A DNA stretch of 38,572 nucleotides. Source: Dehalococcoidia bacterium. Lineage in GTDB: Bacteria; Chloroflexota; Dehalococcoidia; SZUA-161. The position numbers and the translations under genes were made by a program. The notes beneath the pieces were generated by a model, which made no database searches, was not told the origin of the DNA, and saw only the letters and a program-made list of their open reading frames with translations. Shown here piece after piece: positions 15,314 through 22,953 of the stretch (the first letter of the stretch is position 1; each line of letters starts with the position of its first letter). Where the stretch lies: contig JACWAE010000081.1 in the NCBI GenBank assembly GCA_014874385.1, positions 1 through 38,572 of the forward strand, written 5' to 3'.

Positions 15314-16494
15314 CACTTACCTCCTAGAATGAGGCCACTCGCCGGGCTGCCTGCACCTGAGGCAACCAGCACCAGCCTGGCATTCTTCACCTGGGCTGTT
15401 GACATACCCCTTATCTGGCGTACTGCTTCGATGACATGGTTCATACCGTATAAATGGCCTTCGCCGAGAGAGCCGCCAGAGGTATTGAGGGGCAGCTCGC
15501 CTCCTAACCTGATGCGGTTACCGCCATTGCAGAAATCCACGCCTTCGCCCCGGCCGCAGAATCCCATTTCCTCCAACTGCATGGGGATAAAAGGCCCGTA
15601 TGAATCATCGAGTTGAACGCAATTTATATCCTTTGGGGCAACGCTGGCCATGGAGAAGACCTTCTTTCCCACCTGTGCCATCTCCGGGAGACCCGATATA
15701 GACCGCCGATAATACGAGTTCAATTCTTCAGTTTCAGGCACCATACTCTGAGCGGCTCCGAGCACATAGACCGCTTTCTGTCTCAGGTCTTTGGCTTTCT
15801 CTGCGGTAGTAACGACCAGGGCAGCAGCCGCGTCAGCGTCCTCGTAGTAATCTAGCCTTCGTAGAGGCTCCACAACCATCTCCGATTTCCGGTAGTCCTC
15901 GATAGTAAACGGTTTCTTGTAGTACATGCTGTCGGGATTTTGAGCGCCGTGTTCCCTGCATACCACGGGTACCCAACCGAATTGCTCGCTGTTGATACCG
16001 AACTCATGCATATACCTGCGCACAATCATGGCGACCCGTCCTGCCTCAGACATGTGCCCGAAGGGAGCATGGAATGTCCACTGGAGCAGGTCGGATGTCG
16101 ACATCTGTCCCGAGGTACGCATGCTGGGGATCATTCGCCTCCTGGACGAGCCATTAACAGCCCTGTAGACGACAATATAGTTGGCAGTTCCTGTGGCAAC
16201 CCCCATAGCTGCACGCATGACCATGGCGCTCGGTGCCGCACCCCAGCGGCATTCGCCAAAGTAGGTTAAATTCCCCATCCCCATAGAACTGGTAACGGCA
16301 TGTTCATCGGATGCGTCATCGGTTTGCTTCACCAGGCCATCGATATCCTCAGTTGTTAATCCGGCATCATCAAGCGCCGCCTTTATGGTCTCGCAGGCCA
16401 GCCGCAGCTCGGTTCGCCGGGAATCCCTGGAGAAGCTGCTTATCCCGATACCGACGATAGCCGCTTTATTCTTAATACTCCTCATTACACTCAT
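15313..16494 (-). CDS. Thiolase-fold protein (SCP-x/Ltp2-like), nucleophile position Gly
   Basis: 393 aa. The N-terminal AAIVGIGISSFSRDS and the C-terminal LNTSGGSLGEGHLYG followed by EAVRQIRG are SCP-x/lipid-transfer-type thiolase motifs. Where true thiolases have the acyl-accepting Cys, I align Gly (G85, in GECRWGAAPSA), with the nearest Cys three residues before. That pattern fits Ltp2-like retro-aldolases, which need a DUF35 partner; such a partner is translationally coupled immediately downstream. It probably cleaves a beta-hydroxyacyl-CoA, or acts as a non-catalytic scaffold. It is clearly paralogous to 16946-18178 (shared VEPLRR-type and IPMQLEE-GFCG segments). The Shine-Dalgarno GAAGGTG is adequate. 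Confidence 0.87.
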   Translation of the reverse strand: MSVMRSIKNKAAIVGIGISSFSRDSRRTELRLACETIKAALDDAGLTTEDIDGLVKQTDDASDEHAVTSSMGMGNLTYFGECRWGAAPSAMVMRAAMGVATGTANYIVVYRAVNGSSRRRMIPSMRTSGQMSTSDLLQWTFHAPFGHMSEAGRVAMIVRRYMHEFGINSEQFGWVPVVCREHGAQNPDSMYYKKPFTIEDYRKSEMVVEPLRRLDYYEDADAAAALVVTTAEKAKDLRQKAVYVLGAAQSMVPETEELNSYYRRSISGLPEMAQVGKKVFSMASVAPKDINCVQLDDSYGPFIPMQLEEMGFCGRGEGVDFCNGGNRIRLGGELPLNTSGGSLGEGHLYGMNHVIEAVRQIRGMSTAQVKNARLVLVASGAGSPASGLILGGK

Positions 16495-16513
16495 TGTATC
16501 ACCTTCGTCTCAG

Positions 16514-16942
16514 TTAAGCTTCCCTTCTTTTGAACTTGGGAAGGGTCAGGTCATCTGCTATGTCATCGAAAACCACGTCCACCGGCATCCCGATATATAT
16601 GTCCTCTCTCTTCGCATCGTACATATTGCTTATCATGCGTACCCCTTCCTCCATCTCCACAACAACCACAAGGTAGGGAACCTTTATCCCCGGGTATGCA
16701 GCATTGGCATAGACGAAATTGACCCAAGTGTATATTGTGCCCTTTCCCGAGGAGGGTGCCCATTCCTTCTCCGTTGAGTTGCATCTGGGGCACATCGGTC
16801 GCGGCCGGTGTACCAGCAGGCCGCAGTCCTTACACTTCTGGAAGACAAGCTTATGCTGCTTTATGGCTTCCCAGAATCCCTGGTCGTCCAAATCAATATG
16901 GGGTCGCAAAAGTGGGATTGCCGGATTGTATTCCATTACCAT
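16514..16942 (-). CDS. DUF35 zinc-ribbon/OB-fold protein (pair of thiolase-like 16946-18178)
   Basis: 142 aa with zinc-ribbon Cys at C37, C40, C51 and C54 and an OB-fold C-terminal half (PYLVVVVEMEEGVRMISNMY). It starts at the ATG at 16942 with GGAGG 6 nt upstream; that Shine-Dalgarno lies inside the last codons of the upstream thiolase-like gene and the gap is 3 bp, so the two are surely cotranslated. The near-identical layout to the DUF35 protein at 14894-15313 indicates duplication of a thiolase-DUF35 unit. Its likely role is as a structural or catalytic partner of its thiolase neighbour. Confidence 0.9.
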   Translation of the reverse strand: MVMEYNPAIPLLRPHIDLDDQGFWEAIKQHKLVFQKCKDCGLLVHRPRPMCPRCNSTEKEWAPSSGKGTIYTWVNFVYANAAYPGIKVPYLVVVVEMEEGVRMISNMYDAKREDIYIGMPVDVVFDDIADDLTLPKFKRREA

Positions 16943-16945
16943 CTC

Positions 16946-18178
16946 TTACCTCCTCAGAAGGACGGCGCTGGTGGGGACACCAAGCCCGCCGGTGACAAGG
17001 CTCAGCTCGGCATCTTTTACCTGGGAAGTGGAAGTGCCCCTTATCTGCCGCACTGCCTCTGCAATCAAATTCATGCCATGGATATATGCCTCTGACAGGT
17101 GACCCCCTGACGTGTTACAGGGGAGCTCTCCCCCCAGCCTTATGCGGTCTCCTCCTTCGCAAAACGCTGCTCCTTCACCCACGCCGCAGAAACCATATTC
17201 CTCCAACTGCATGGGGATCAAGGGGCTGAAGGCATCGTAAAACTGTACGACATCTATATCTTTGGGGGTTACCCCTGACACTCTCCAGAGCTCCTGCCCT
17301 GCATACCAAGACTCAGGGATGCCTGAAATTCTCGGCCTGTAGACGCTTGTCATCATCTCTCCCTGCGTGGCTATGCCTTGGGTGGCACCCAGGATGATAG
17401 CCGGCCGCTGCTTCAGAGTTTTTGCCCTTTCAGTGCTGGTTACAATGATTGCTACGGCTCCGTCGGTGTCAACGCAGCAATCGAAAAGTCGCAGTGGTTC
17501 CACGATCATCCTGGCTGTTCGGTAGTCTTCAAGCGTAAGTGGCTTGCCGTAAAACATTGCCCTGGGGTTCCGGCAGGCATACTCTCTCAAAACGATGCAG
17601 ACCCATGCCAGTTGGTCGCTGGTAGCTCCAAACTCATGCATATACCTGGTTGCGAACATGGCAACCCAGGAAGGTGGGGTGGCGAAGCCGTAGGGCATAA
17701 TGGAGCCGTAGTGGTCGTTGGGCGAGATCATCACCTGTTCTACGCCGGGTATGCGGCCGTAGCGGCGTCCGGAGCGCTCATTCATGCCGCGGTAGCAGAC
17801 AACATACTTGGCTGCACCCGCAGCTACCGCGGTTGCTGCATGCAAGATGGTGGCGCAGGAAGCGCCACCGCCCCAGCCGCACTCTCCGAAATAGTTCAGC
17901 CTGGGGATTCCCAGGGTGCTGATAATATGCATCTCGTCTGTGTAGTCCATGGCGAACTTAACCAGGCCGTCTATTTCCTCGATTTTCAGCCCGGCATCAT
18001 CAGCCGCCGCCTTTATGGCTTCACAAGCCAGTTGGCACTCGCTCCTGCCGGAATCCCGGGAGAATTCGGTTACGCCTATTCCCACAATAGCGACGTTGTC
18101 CTTTATTTTGTAATCCTCAGGCCTCGGCCTCACCGTTGTCCGATACCTTCGGGCAAGATATTGGTCGAACATTGACAT
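16946..18178 (-). CDS. Thiolase-fold protein (SCP-x/Ltp2-like), nucleophile position Gly
   Basis: 410 aa. It has an N-terminal extension of about 25 residues (MSMFDQYLARRYRTT...) before the conserved VAIVGIGVTEFSRDSGRSE. At the nucleophile position I align Gly (G104 in GECGWGGGASC); Cys 100 and 108 flank it but are out of register. C-terminal NTSGGHLSEAYIHG and EAVRQIRGTS match the paralogue at 15313-16494. It is a candidate aldolase-type lyase working with the DUF35 protein encoded 3 bp downstream. GGAGG lies 7 nt before the ATG. The MaoC hydratase gene just upstream (12-bp gap) would supply a beta-hydroxyacyl-CoA, the substrate expected for a retro-aldolase. Confidence 0.87.
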   Translation of the reverse strand: MSMFDQYLARRYRTTVRPRPEDYKIKDNVAIVGIGVTEFSRDSGRSECQLACEAIKAAADDAGLKIEEIDGLVKFAMDYTDEMHIISTLGIPRLNYFGECGWGGGASCATILHAATAVAAGAAKYVVCYRGMNERSGRRYGRIPGVEQVMISPNDHYGSIMPYGFATPPSWVAMFATRYMHEFGATSDQLAWVCIVLREYACRNPRAMFYGKPLTLEDYRTARMIVEPLRLFDCCVDTDGAVAIIVTSTERAKTLKQRPAIILGATQGIATQGEMMTSVYRPRISGIPESWYAGQELWRVSGVTPKDIDVVQFYDAFSPLIPMQLEEYGFCGVGEGAAFCEGGDRIRLGGELPCNTSGGHLSEAYIHGMNLIAEAVRQIRGTSTSQVKDAELSLVTGGLGVPTSAVLLRR

Positions 18179-18190
18179 TTAGATGCCTCC

Positions 18191-18622
18191 TTAGCTCTTG
18201 GCAGGCAAAATCATGGTTACGGTTCCCCACGCGTGCGGACCCATGGCTACCGTCAGGTTGTACTCGATGTCTACCAGATGGTTATCTGCCTCGGTGTATT
18301 TCTTAACCACTTTGCCGTTGCTGGCAAGGGTGTCGCCGGGATAGCAGGTAGCTCCGAGGCGTATCACCATCTTCTTTAGCTGCCCTTCGGGACCACTCCA
18401 GTCGGTCATATACTTGCCGATGAAACCGCCTGTGGTCAGTATGTTCAAGAAGATATCGTTAGCTCCCGACTTGCGGGCTGCTTCGTGGTCGTGGTGCACA
18501 GGAGTAAAGTCCCTGGTTGCAATAGCTGTTGCAATAACGGTGGTACGGGTGATTTCACGTTTCTGGGCGGGGAGTTCGTCTCCTTCCTTGACCTCATCCC
18601 AGTAGACTGATTTCCAAGCCAT
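18191..18622 (-). CDS. MaoC-like enoyl-CoA hydratase (catalytic-type subunit)
   Basis: 143 aa, single hot-dog domain. The (R)-hydratase dyad is intact: ATRDFTPVHHDHE gives D38 and H43 with the normal five-residue spacing, followed by the helix region (NILTTGGFIGKYMTDW). It would add water across a 2-enoyl-CoA. The hot-dog-fold gene upstream (18785-19294) lacks the His, so the two probably form a heteromer like actinobacterial ChsH1-ChsH2. A repeat-rich gap of 162 bp separates them. The Shine-Dalgarno AAAGGGG is good. It lies 12 bp ahead of a thiolase-fold gene. Confidence 0.87.
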   Translation of the reverse strand: MAWKSVYWDEVKEGDELPAQKREITRTTVIATAIATRDFTPVHHDHEAARKSGANDIFLNILTTGGFIGKYMTDWSGPEGQLKKMVIRLGATCYPGDTLASNGKVVKKYTEADNHLVDIEYNLTVAMGPHAWGTVTMILPAKS

Positions 18623-18784
18623 GTAAAACCCCTTTCCCGAGGGCGTTTACCAATCATTCTTCAACTCCCTTTATCCCCCACTCTTGGGGGATTTTGAGAT
18701 TGGGGGACACCCCCAAATCCCCTGTCAAAGGGGCTTCGCCCCTCTGAACTCCCCACTAGTAAACGGCCCCTTTCCCTATATTTC
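18623..18784. repeat. G/C-run palindromic repeat cluster between the MaoC genes
   Basis: At least three perfect hairpins are packed in 71 bp: atccccca/tgggggat (18673-18680, 18685-18692), ttggggg/cccccaa (18700-18706, 18710-18716) and aggggc/gcccct (18729-18734, 18738-18743). A longer alternative stem pairs ggggattt (18687-18694) with aaatcccc (18715-18722). Flanking gggcgtttac and gtaaacggccc are near inverted repeats. This is typical of a non-coding dispersed repeat or MITE-like element; it could also attenuate transcription inside the operon. Confidence 0.65.
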
Positions 18785-19294
18785 CTAAACTGCCGGTTTG
18801 AATTTGAGGATTGTGAAAGACTGTAGGCAGACCACTTCGCCTTTCTGGTTGGTATACGTGTATTCGGAGGTCAGGAAGTGTCCTGTTCCCAGTCTGGTTG
18901 TTTTCTCAGGAGACACGCTGATAAACTTTATCTTGTAGCTCAGCCGGTCATCCAGCCGCATGGGGCGGAAGTATTCCTGTGAGGTAGTGGTGGCAACCAC
19001 ACCGCTATAGCCGGCTTCGTCCATCATCCTCACCGCCTTTGCCTGCGGGTCTGGCATCATCTTCCTGGGCCACAGTGGGGGCATGCAATAAGCCTGTACC
19101 ATCTGAGACGGAGCGATGATGCCGCCGTACCTGGTGCTCCTGGCATACTTTTCGTCGCTGTAAAGCGGGTTGGCATCCTCCATGGCTTCGCACCAGTGAC
19201 GTATCATCGCCCTGTTTACCTCGTTGGGGGCCTCGAAGGGCCCTGCCTCTTCCCCTATCATTGCCTGTAGTTTTTCATAGACACCCTGGCTCAT
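18785..19294 (-). CDS. FAS1-like/MaoC N-terminal-type hydratase subunit, dyad His missing
   Basis: 169 aa, hot-dog fold of the FAS1-like dehydratase (MaoC N-terminal) type. The motif EAMEDANPLYSDEKYA keeps Asp (D40) but has Tyr (Y45) where catalytic MaoC proteins have His, as in non-catalytic partner subunits. YGGIIAPSQMVQAY and the C-terminal SEYTYTNQKGEVV are typical of the family. It probably shapes the acyl-binding pocket for a bulky substrate together with the MaoC protein at 18191-18622. GGAGG lies 9 nt before the ATG. The upstream gene is an acyl-CoA dehydrogenase, so desaturation and hydration steps are adjacent. Confidence 0.86.
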   Translation of the reverse strand: MSQGVYEKLQAMIGEEAGPFEAPNEVNRAMIRHWCEAMEDANPLYSDEKYARSTRYGGIIAPSQMVQAYCMPPLWPRKMMPDPQAKAVRMMDEAGYSGVVATTTSQEYFRPMRLDDRLSYKIKFISVSPEKTTRLGTGHFLTSEYTYTNQKGEVVCLQSFTILKFKPAV

Positions 19295-19334
19295 TCGAAA
19301 TTACCTCCAAATCGTCGCATCCTTTGAACCTGCT

Positions 19335-20513
19335 CTAAGAAGAACGGGGCATGCCCAAGCCTGCCATAGCTATAATGTTCTTCTGGACTTCGATTGCGCC
19401 CCCGCCGAAGATGAATACTATATCGCTTCTGAATGCCTTCTCCACTCGCCCTCTTAAAGGGGCCCATTTGGATTGGGCCTGCAACTGCCCGTACTGTCCC
19501 ATTATCTGCAGCAATGTCCCGTTCACTCGCTGATATAACTCTGAGCCGAATACCTTGACCATTGAAGCCTCGGCATAGGGGACAACGCCATTGGTTATCA
19601 GCCAGGCCACCTGGTAATTCAGCATCTTGAGGACTTCGACCTCCATTATCAGTTCGGCAAGCTCGGTCTTGACGCCCGGGTGCTCTATTACGGGCTTGCC
19701 GTCGACCCTGGTCTCCTTTGCCCACTGGATAGCGTCCTCGATATTCCTTTTCATCGGCGAGGAGGGACTCAGCATAATGCGCTCGAAGTCAAGCTGGGTG
19801 GTTATATACTTCCACCCCTTATTCTCCTCTCCGACCAGGCAAGATTTAGGTACCCTCACGTTGTCATAGAAGGTGTAATTGCTTCGTTCGCCGGGCATGG
19901 TGTAAAGCGGCTTAATGGTTATGCCGGGGGTATTCAGGGGAATCAGGAAGACCGAGATTCCGTGGTGCTTTTTAGGGGCATTAGGGTCGGTTCTGGCAGC
20001 AATCCAGATATAATCGCTGGTGTGGGCCAGGCTGGTGAAAACCTTAGCGCCGTTGATAATGTAGTAGTCGCCATCTCTTACAGCAGCGGTCTTGATAGAT
20101 GCCAGGTCAGTACCTGCATCGGATTCGGTATAGCCTATAGAAATCTCCATTTCGCCCCTCAATATAAGGGGGAGGAACTCCTTTTTTTGCTCCTCGCTGC
20201 CGAACCGCATTAGAGCAGGGCCAACGGTGTTCAAGGGAAGCACCGGAAGAGGCGCTCCTTCGTAATGGGCAATCTCATAGAAGAGGTGCTGCTCTATAGG
20301 GGAGCGTCCCTGTCCTCCGAATTCTTTAGGCCAGCCTACGCCAAGCCAGCCATCCTGTCCCATCTGACGGATGAACTTCCGGCAAATTGAGGATTCGGAA
20401 TAGGAGATCTCCTTATCCAAGTCCGCCTTCAACTCAGGGGTCATATGAGTTCTCAAATAGTTCTGAAAGTCTTTAACAAATTGTTCCTGCTCGGGCGTCA
20501 GTGCAAATTCCAT
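19335..20513 (-). CDS. Acyl-CoA dehydrogenase (FadE-type, GGG in place of the YEGT Glu)
   Basis: 392 aa. MEFALTPEQEQFVKDFQNYL at the start, WPKEFGGQGRSPIEQ, then IGYTESDAGTDLASI for acyl/FAD binding, KVFTSLAHTSDYIW, and a C-terminal helical domain. The terminal FIFGGGAIEVQKNIIA aligns with the YEGTxEIQ segment of MCAD-type enzymes but has Gly (G370) for the catalytic Glu, as in FadE-type proteins that often form alpha2beta2 complexes. Arg and Ser-rich insert SPSSPMKRN is unusual. It likely oxidises an acyl-CoA before the MaoC pair encoded just downstream (gap 40 bp). GGAGG lies 6 nt before the ATG. Confidence 0.89.
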   Translation of the reverse strand: MEFALTPEQEQFVKDFQNYLRTHMTPELKADLDKEISYSESSICRKFIRQMGQDGWLGVGWPKEFGGQGRSPIEQHLFYEIAHYEGAPLPVLPLNTVGPALMRFGSEEQKKEFLPLILRGEMEISIGYTESDAGTDLASIKTAAVRDGDYYIINGAKVFTSLAHTSDYIWIAARTDPNAPKKHHGISVFLIPLNTPGITIKPLYTMPGERSNYTFYDNVRVPKSCLVGEENKGWKYITTQLDFERIMLSPSSPMKRNIEDAIQWAKETRVDGKPVIEHPGVKTELAELIMEVEVLKMLNYQVAWLITNGVVPYAEASMVKVFGSELYQRVNGTLLQIMGQYGQLQAQSKWAPLRGRVEKAFRSDIVFIFGGGAIEVQKNIIAMAGLGMPRSS

Positions 20514-20756
20514 TCGTATCCTCCAGAATCAAATCCTCAATCGCAAATGGTTGCTTCATCCTCCAAACTCGACTTGAACCTTGAATATGGAAGTGACAAC
20601 AGCTAATGGTTGCCTTCTGGCAGAGGCTGCTATAGGAGAGTTCCTACATCTCCTGCCAGGTATTAGCGCGGATTGTCCCGACCTGTCTTAAAGCAGCATT
20701 ACAGATTTGGTCACTTCCCCAAAGACCTCAAATGACTCGTGATTACCCGAGACTCA
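20514..20756. other. Intergenic region with long-spaced inverted repeat and inner hairpin
   Basis: No gene was seen in these 243 bp. Perfect 9-bp arms ggaagtgac (20589-20597) and gtcacttcc (20710-20718) bracket a 130-bp block. Inside it, ggaga/tctcc and ggcag/ctgcc arms near 20630-20660 can pair. No flanking target-site duplication was found. It may be a MITE remnant, or hold a promoter for the acyl-CoA dehydrogenase operon or a terminator for the DUF35/thiolase genes. Confidence 0.35.
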
Positions 20757-21227
20757 TCAGACAAGTGGTTTAAAGTACTTAATATCAAGAATGCTGGCCT
20801 CTCGCTTCTCTTTAAAAACTGCCTGGACCCTCATGCCTATCCTCAGTTGCTCAAAGTCGACCTCGCCCAACATGTGCACGATGCCATTATCGGCACCGTC
20901 GAGCTGAACTATTCCATAAACTATAGGCGGTTCAACCGGCTGCACGGGATTCGATTGCTGGCAAACGGTGTAGGTGAGTAAGGTCCCTTTGTCGCTTACC
21001 TCTACCCATTCAGCCAACTGGCCAAAGCAATCTTTGCAGACCGACCTGGCAGGCACATAAACACGATTGCAGGTGGGGCATCTGGTGCCCATAATCTTTT
21101 TCTTATCTCTCAGCGATATGAGGAATTGACTCCCCACGGCACCAGCGGCGTATGTATTAGGGATATATATCTGGCCGTGATAAATCCAGACATCCTCTCC
21201 TTCTATCTTCTCAGTAACTGTCGCCAT
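20757..21227 (-). CDS. DUF35 zinc-ribbon/OB-fold protein
   Basis: 156 aa. Zinc-ribbon Cys C50, C53, C64 and C67 (RCPTCNRVYVPARSVCKDC) and an OB-fold C-terminus (PPIVYGIVQLDGADNGIVHM). The N-terminal extension of about 40 residues with IPNTYAAGAVGSQFL is longer than in the two DUF35 proteins at 14894 and 16514, and resembles the 21240-21758 protein in layout. It is separated from that gene by 12 bp with GGAGG between them. It is a likely partner of one of the two thiolase-fold proteins encoded upstream. Confidence 0.88.
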   Translation of the reverse strand: MATVTEKIEGEDVWIYHGQIYIPNTYAAGAVGSQFLISLRDKKKIMGTRCPTCNRVYVPARSVCKDCFGQLAEWVEVSDKGTLLTYTVCQQSNPVQPVEPPIVYGIVQLDGADNGIVHMLGEVDFEQLRIGMRVQAVFKEKREASILDIKYFKPLV

Positions 21228-21239
21228 TTCTGTTACCTC

Positions 21240-21758
21240 CTATTCCTTCCCGATCTCTTTGAAGTACAGGATGTCGCCGGGACCCTGCCCGCGCTCGTTG
21301 TAATCCTCTTTCCACACAGCTTTTACTCGCATTCCCTCTTTCAGCTTCTCTTTGTCTTGCTCCTCGAGGAAGTGTCTGTAGAAGAATCCGTTATCAAGCT
21401 CGATAATGGCGCTGGCATAGGGATTAGCCCACCTCTCGCCGTAATGCGGGTCCCAGAGAGGGAAAACAAGATAAGTGTACTGGAATACTGTGCCCGTTTG
21501 GGGCAGTTCCTTCCAATCCCAACCCATATCCACTTTGCACTTGGGACAAACCGGGGTTGGGGGCAAAAATATCTTTTTGCATTTGGGGCAGCGGTTGCCC
21601 ACGATCTTTTTGTTCTCCTTGGCCTCAGCGTAAAAGTGCCCCAGGTACCTGCCTGTCGACCAATCGTAACGCCTGGGCTGGTTGAACTTTATTCGAATAT
21701 ATTCCGGTCCCTGTTTCGGGGTCTTTTCGGGGGTTTCCTTCATTTTTTTCTTCGCCAT
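21240..21758 (-). CDS. DUF35 zinc-ribbon/OB-fold protein, long form
   Basis: 172 aa from the ATG at 21758, 7 nt from GGAGG; an adjacent TTG at 21761 is less well spaced. The N-terminus is Lys-rich (MAKKKMKETPEKTPKQ), followed by a helical segment YDWSTGRYLGHFYAEAKENK, then the zinc ribbon C57, C60, C71, C74 and the OB-fold (NPYASAIIELDNGFFYRHFL). The Shine-Dalgarno overlaps the end of the thiolase-like gene upstream (gap 11 bp). It probably complexes with the thiolase-fold protein of 21770-22939. Confidence 0.88.
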   Translation of the reverse strand: MAKKKMKETPEKTPKQGPEYIRIKFNQPRRYDWSTGRYLGHFYAEAKENKKIVGNRCPKCKKIFLPPTPVCPKCKVDMGWDWKELPQTGTVFQYTYLVFPLWDPHYGERWANPYASAIIELDNGFFYRHFLEEQDKEKLKEGMRVKAVWKEDYNERGQGPGDILYFKEIGKE

Positions 21759-21769
21759 CAATACGCCTC

Positions 21770-22939
21770 CTATAACGACCTCTTGAGCAGAGTGATAACA
21801 GTCCAGTTGGGGCCTCCGAGGGCAGTAGCCATGGCGGTCTTAACATCTTTGGTTACCTGGTGCTCGCCAGCATCACCCCGAATCTGTAGAGCGGCCTCCG
21901 CAACGCGGATGGTGGGCGTGGCACCGATAGGATTTGTAGCTAGCACGCCTCCGGACGGGTTTACCGGGAAATCACCTTCTATTTCGGTTATGCCCTTTTC
22001 TATGAGTTTCCACCCCGCTCCTTTGCCACAGAAATGGAAGTGCTCATAGAGATTCATCTCCTCCCAGTTCGACGGCTCGTAGATCTCAGCCATGTCGATG
22101 GATTTACGAGGATTGGTTATACCGTTTCGCTTGTAAAGCCTCTCGCAGGCCACATGCTGGGCGTAAGTCTCTTTTCCTGTGGGGTCACCAAATACCCCTG
22201 CGCGGAAGACCTCCTGATGCACCGTCTCAATATCGGCAATCCAAACCGGCTTCTTCGAGATTTTCTTGGCCCTCTTCTCCGAGGCGAAGACGAGCGCACA
22301 GGCACCACATGATTGAGGACAGAAGTCGAGCAATCTGAGGGGCCAGACCAGGTAGGGCGACTTCAGCACCTCTTCCACGTTCTTGAGGCCGAGCTTCAGG
22401 TGAGCGTAAGGATTTCTGCAGGCATTCCTGTCTGCCTTAAGACGAACCATGGCAGCGTGTTCCTCTTTGGCTCCTGATGTTTTCATATAGGACAGCGCCT
22501 GCTTGGCGAACTCTCCGATGGCGCCGGTAGTTGCGCCTTTGCCCCACATGGGTGTAGCGGCAGCGCTGATGGCGGCAGTCGTATCCCCGCAATCCTGTTT
22601 TTCACAGCCGATGACGAGAGCCACATCAAACAGGCCCGAGGCAACGAAGTAGAAGCCCTCTGCAACCGCTGAAGCGCCGCTGGTGCCTCCTGTCCCCACT
22701 TTCAATCCGGGCTTTCCGTAGAAACCGGCTTCGGCAGCCATCTCGTGGTCAGGAAGATAAATAGACTCAAAAGTCTCCATATTGGCCATGAACGTAGCCT
22801 CGATGTCTTTAATGCTTATCTGAGCATCGGCCAGCGCTACCATCACAGCCTCTCTCGTCATCTCTGCATAGTTGACATCGGGCCGCTTGCTTGTGTGATA
22901 TGTTTGTCCGATTCCTACTATCGCTAATCTATTTGGCAT
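21770..22939 (-). CDS. Thiolase-fold protein (acetyl-CoA acetyltransferase-like), nucleophile position Gly
   Basis: 389 aa. LAIVGIGQTYHTSKRPDVN at the start and the C-terminal VNPSGGVLATNPIGATPT followed by AEAALQIRGDAGEHQV belong to the DUF35-associated thiolase group. At the nucleophile site I align GTSGASA (G85), i.e. Gly for Cys; the active-site-like NPIGA replaces the GHPLGA of degradative thiolases. So it is either a lyase of the Ltp2 kind or a scaffold. It is paired with the DUF35 gene 11 bp downstream and follows another thiolase gene by 14 bp. GGAGGG lies 6 nt before the ATG. Confidence 0.87.
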   Translation of the reverse strand: MPNRLAIVGIGQTYHTSKRPDVNYAEMTREAVMVALADAQISIKDIEATFMANMETFESIYLPDHEMAAEAGFYGKPGLKVGTGGTSGASAVAEGFYFVASGLFDVALVIGCEKQDCGDTTAAISAAATPMWGKGATTGAIGEFAKQALSYMKTSGAKEEHAAMVRLKADRNACRNPYAHLKLGLKNVEEVLKSPYLVWPLRLLDFCPQSCGACALVFASEKRAKKISKKPVWIADIETVHQEVFRAGVFGDPTGKETYAQHVACERLYKRNGITNPRKSIDMAEIYEPSNWEEMNLYEHFHFCGKGAGWKLIEKGITEIEGDFPVNPSGGVLATNPIGATPTIRVAEAALQIRGDAGEHQVTKDVKTAMATALGGPNWTVITLLKRSL

Positions 22940-22953
22940 GTCTTTCCCTCCAA

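Noticed and set aside
17378-18175. 265-aa open frame on the plus strand
   Set aside because: Antisense to a thiolase-fold gene; residue composition and lack of a ribosome site mark it as a shadow.
21126-22049. 307-aa open frame on the plus strand
   Set aside because: It runs antisense across two well-supported genes (DUF35 and thiolase-fold), has no recognisable family and no good ribosome site.
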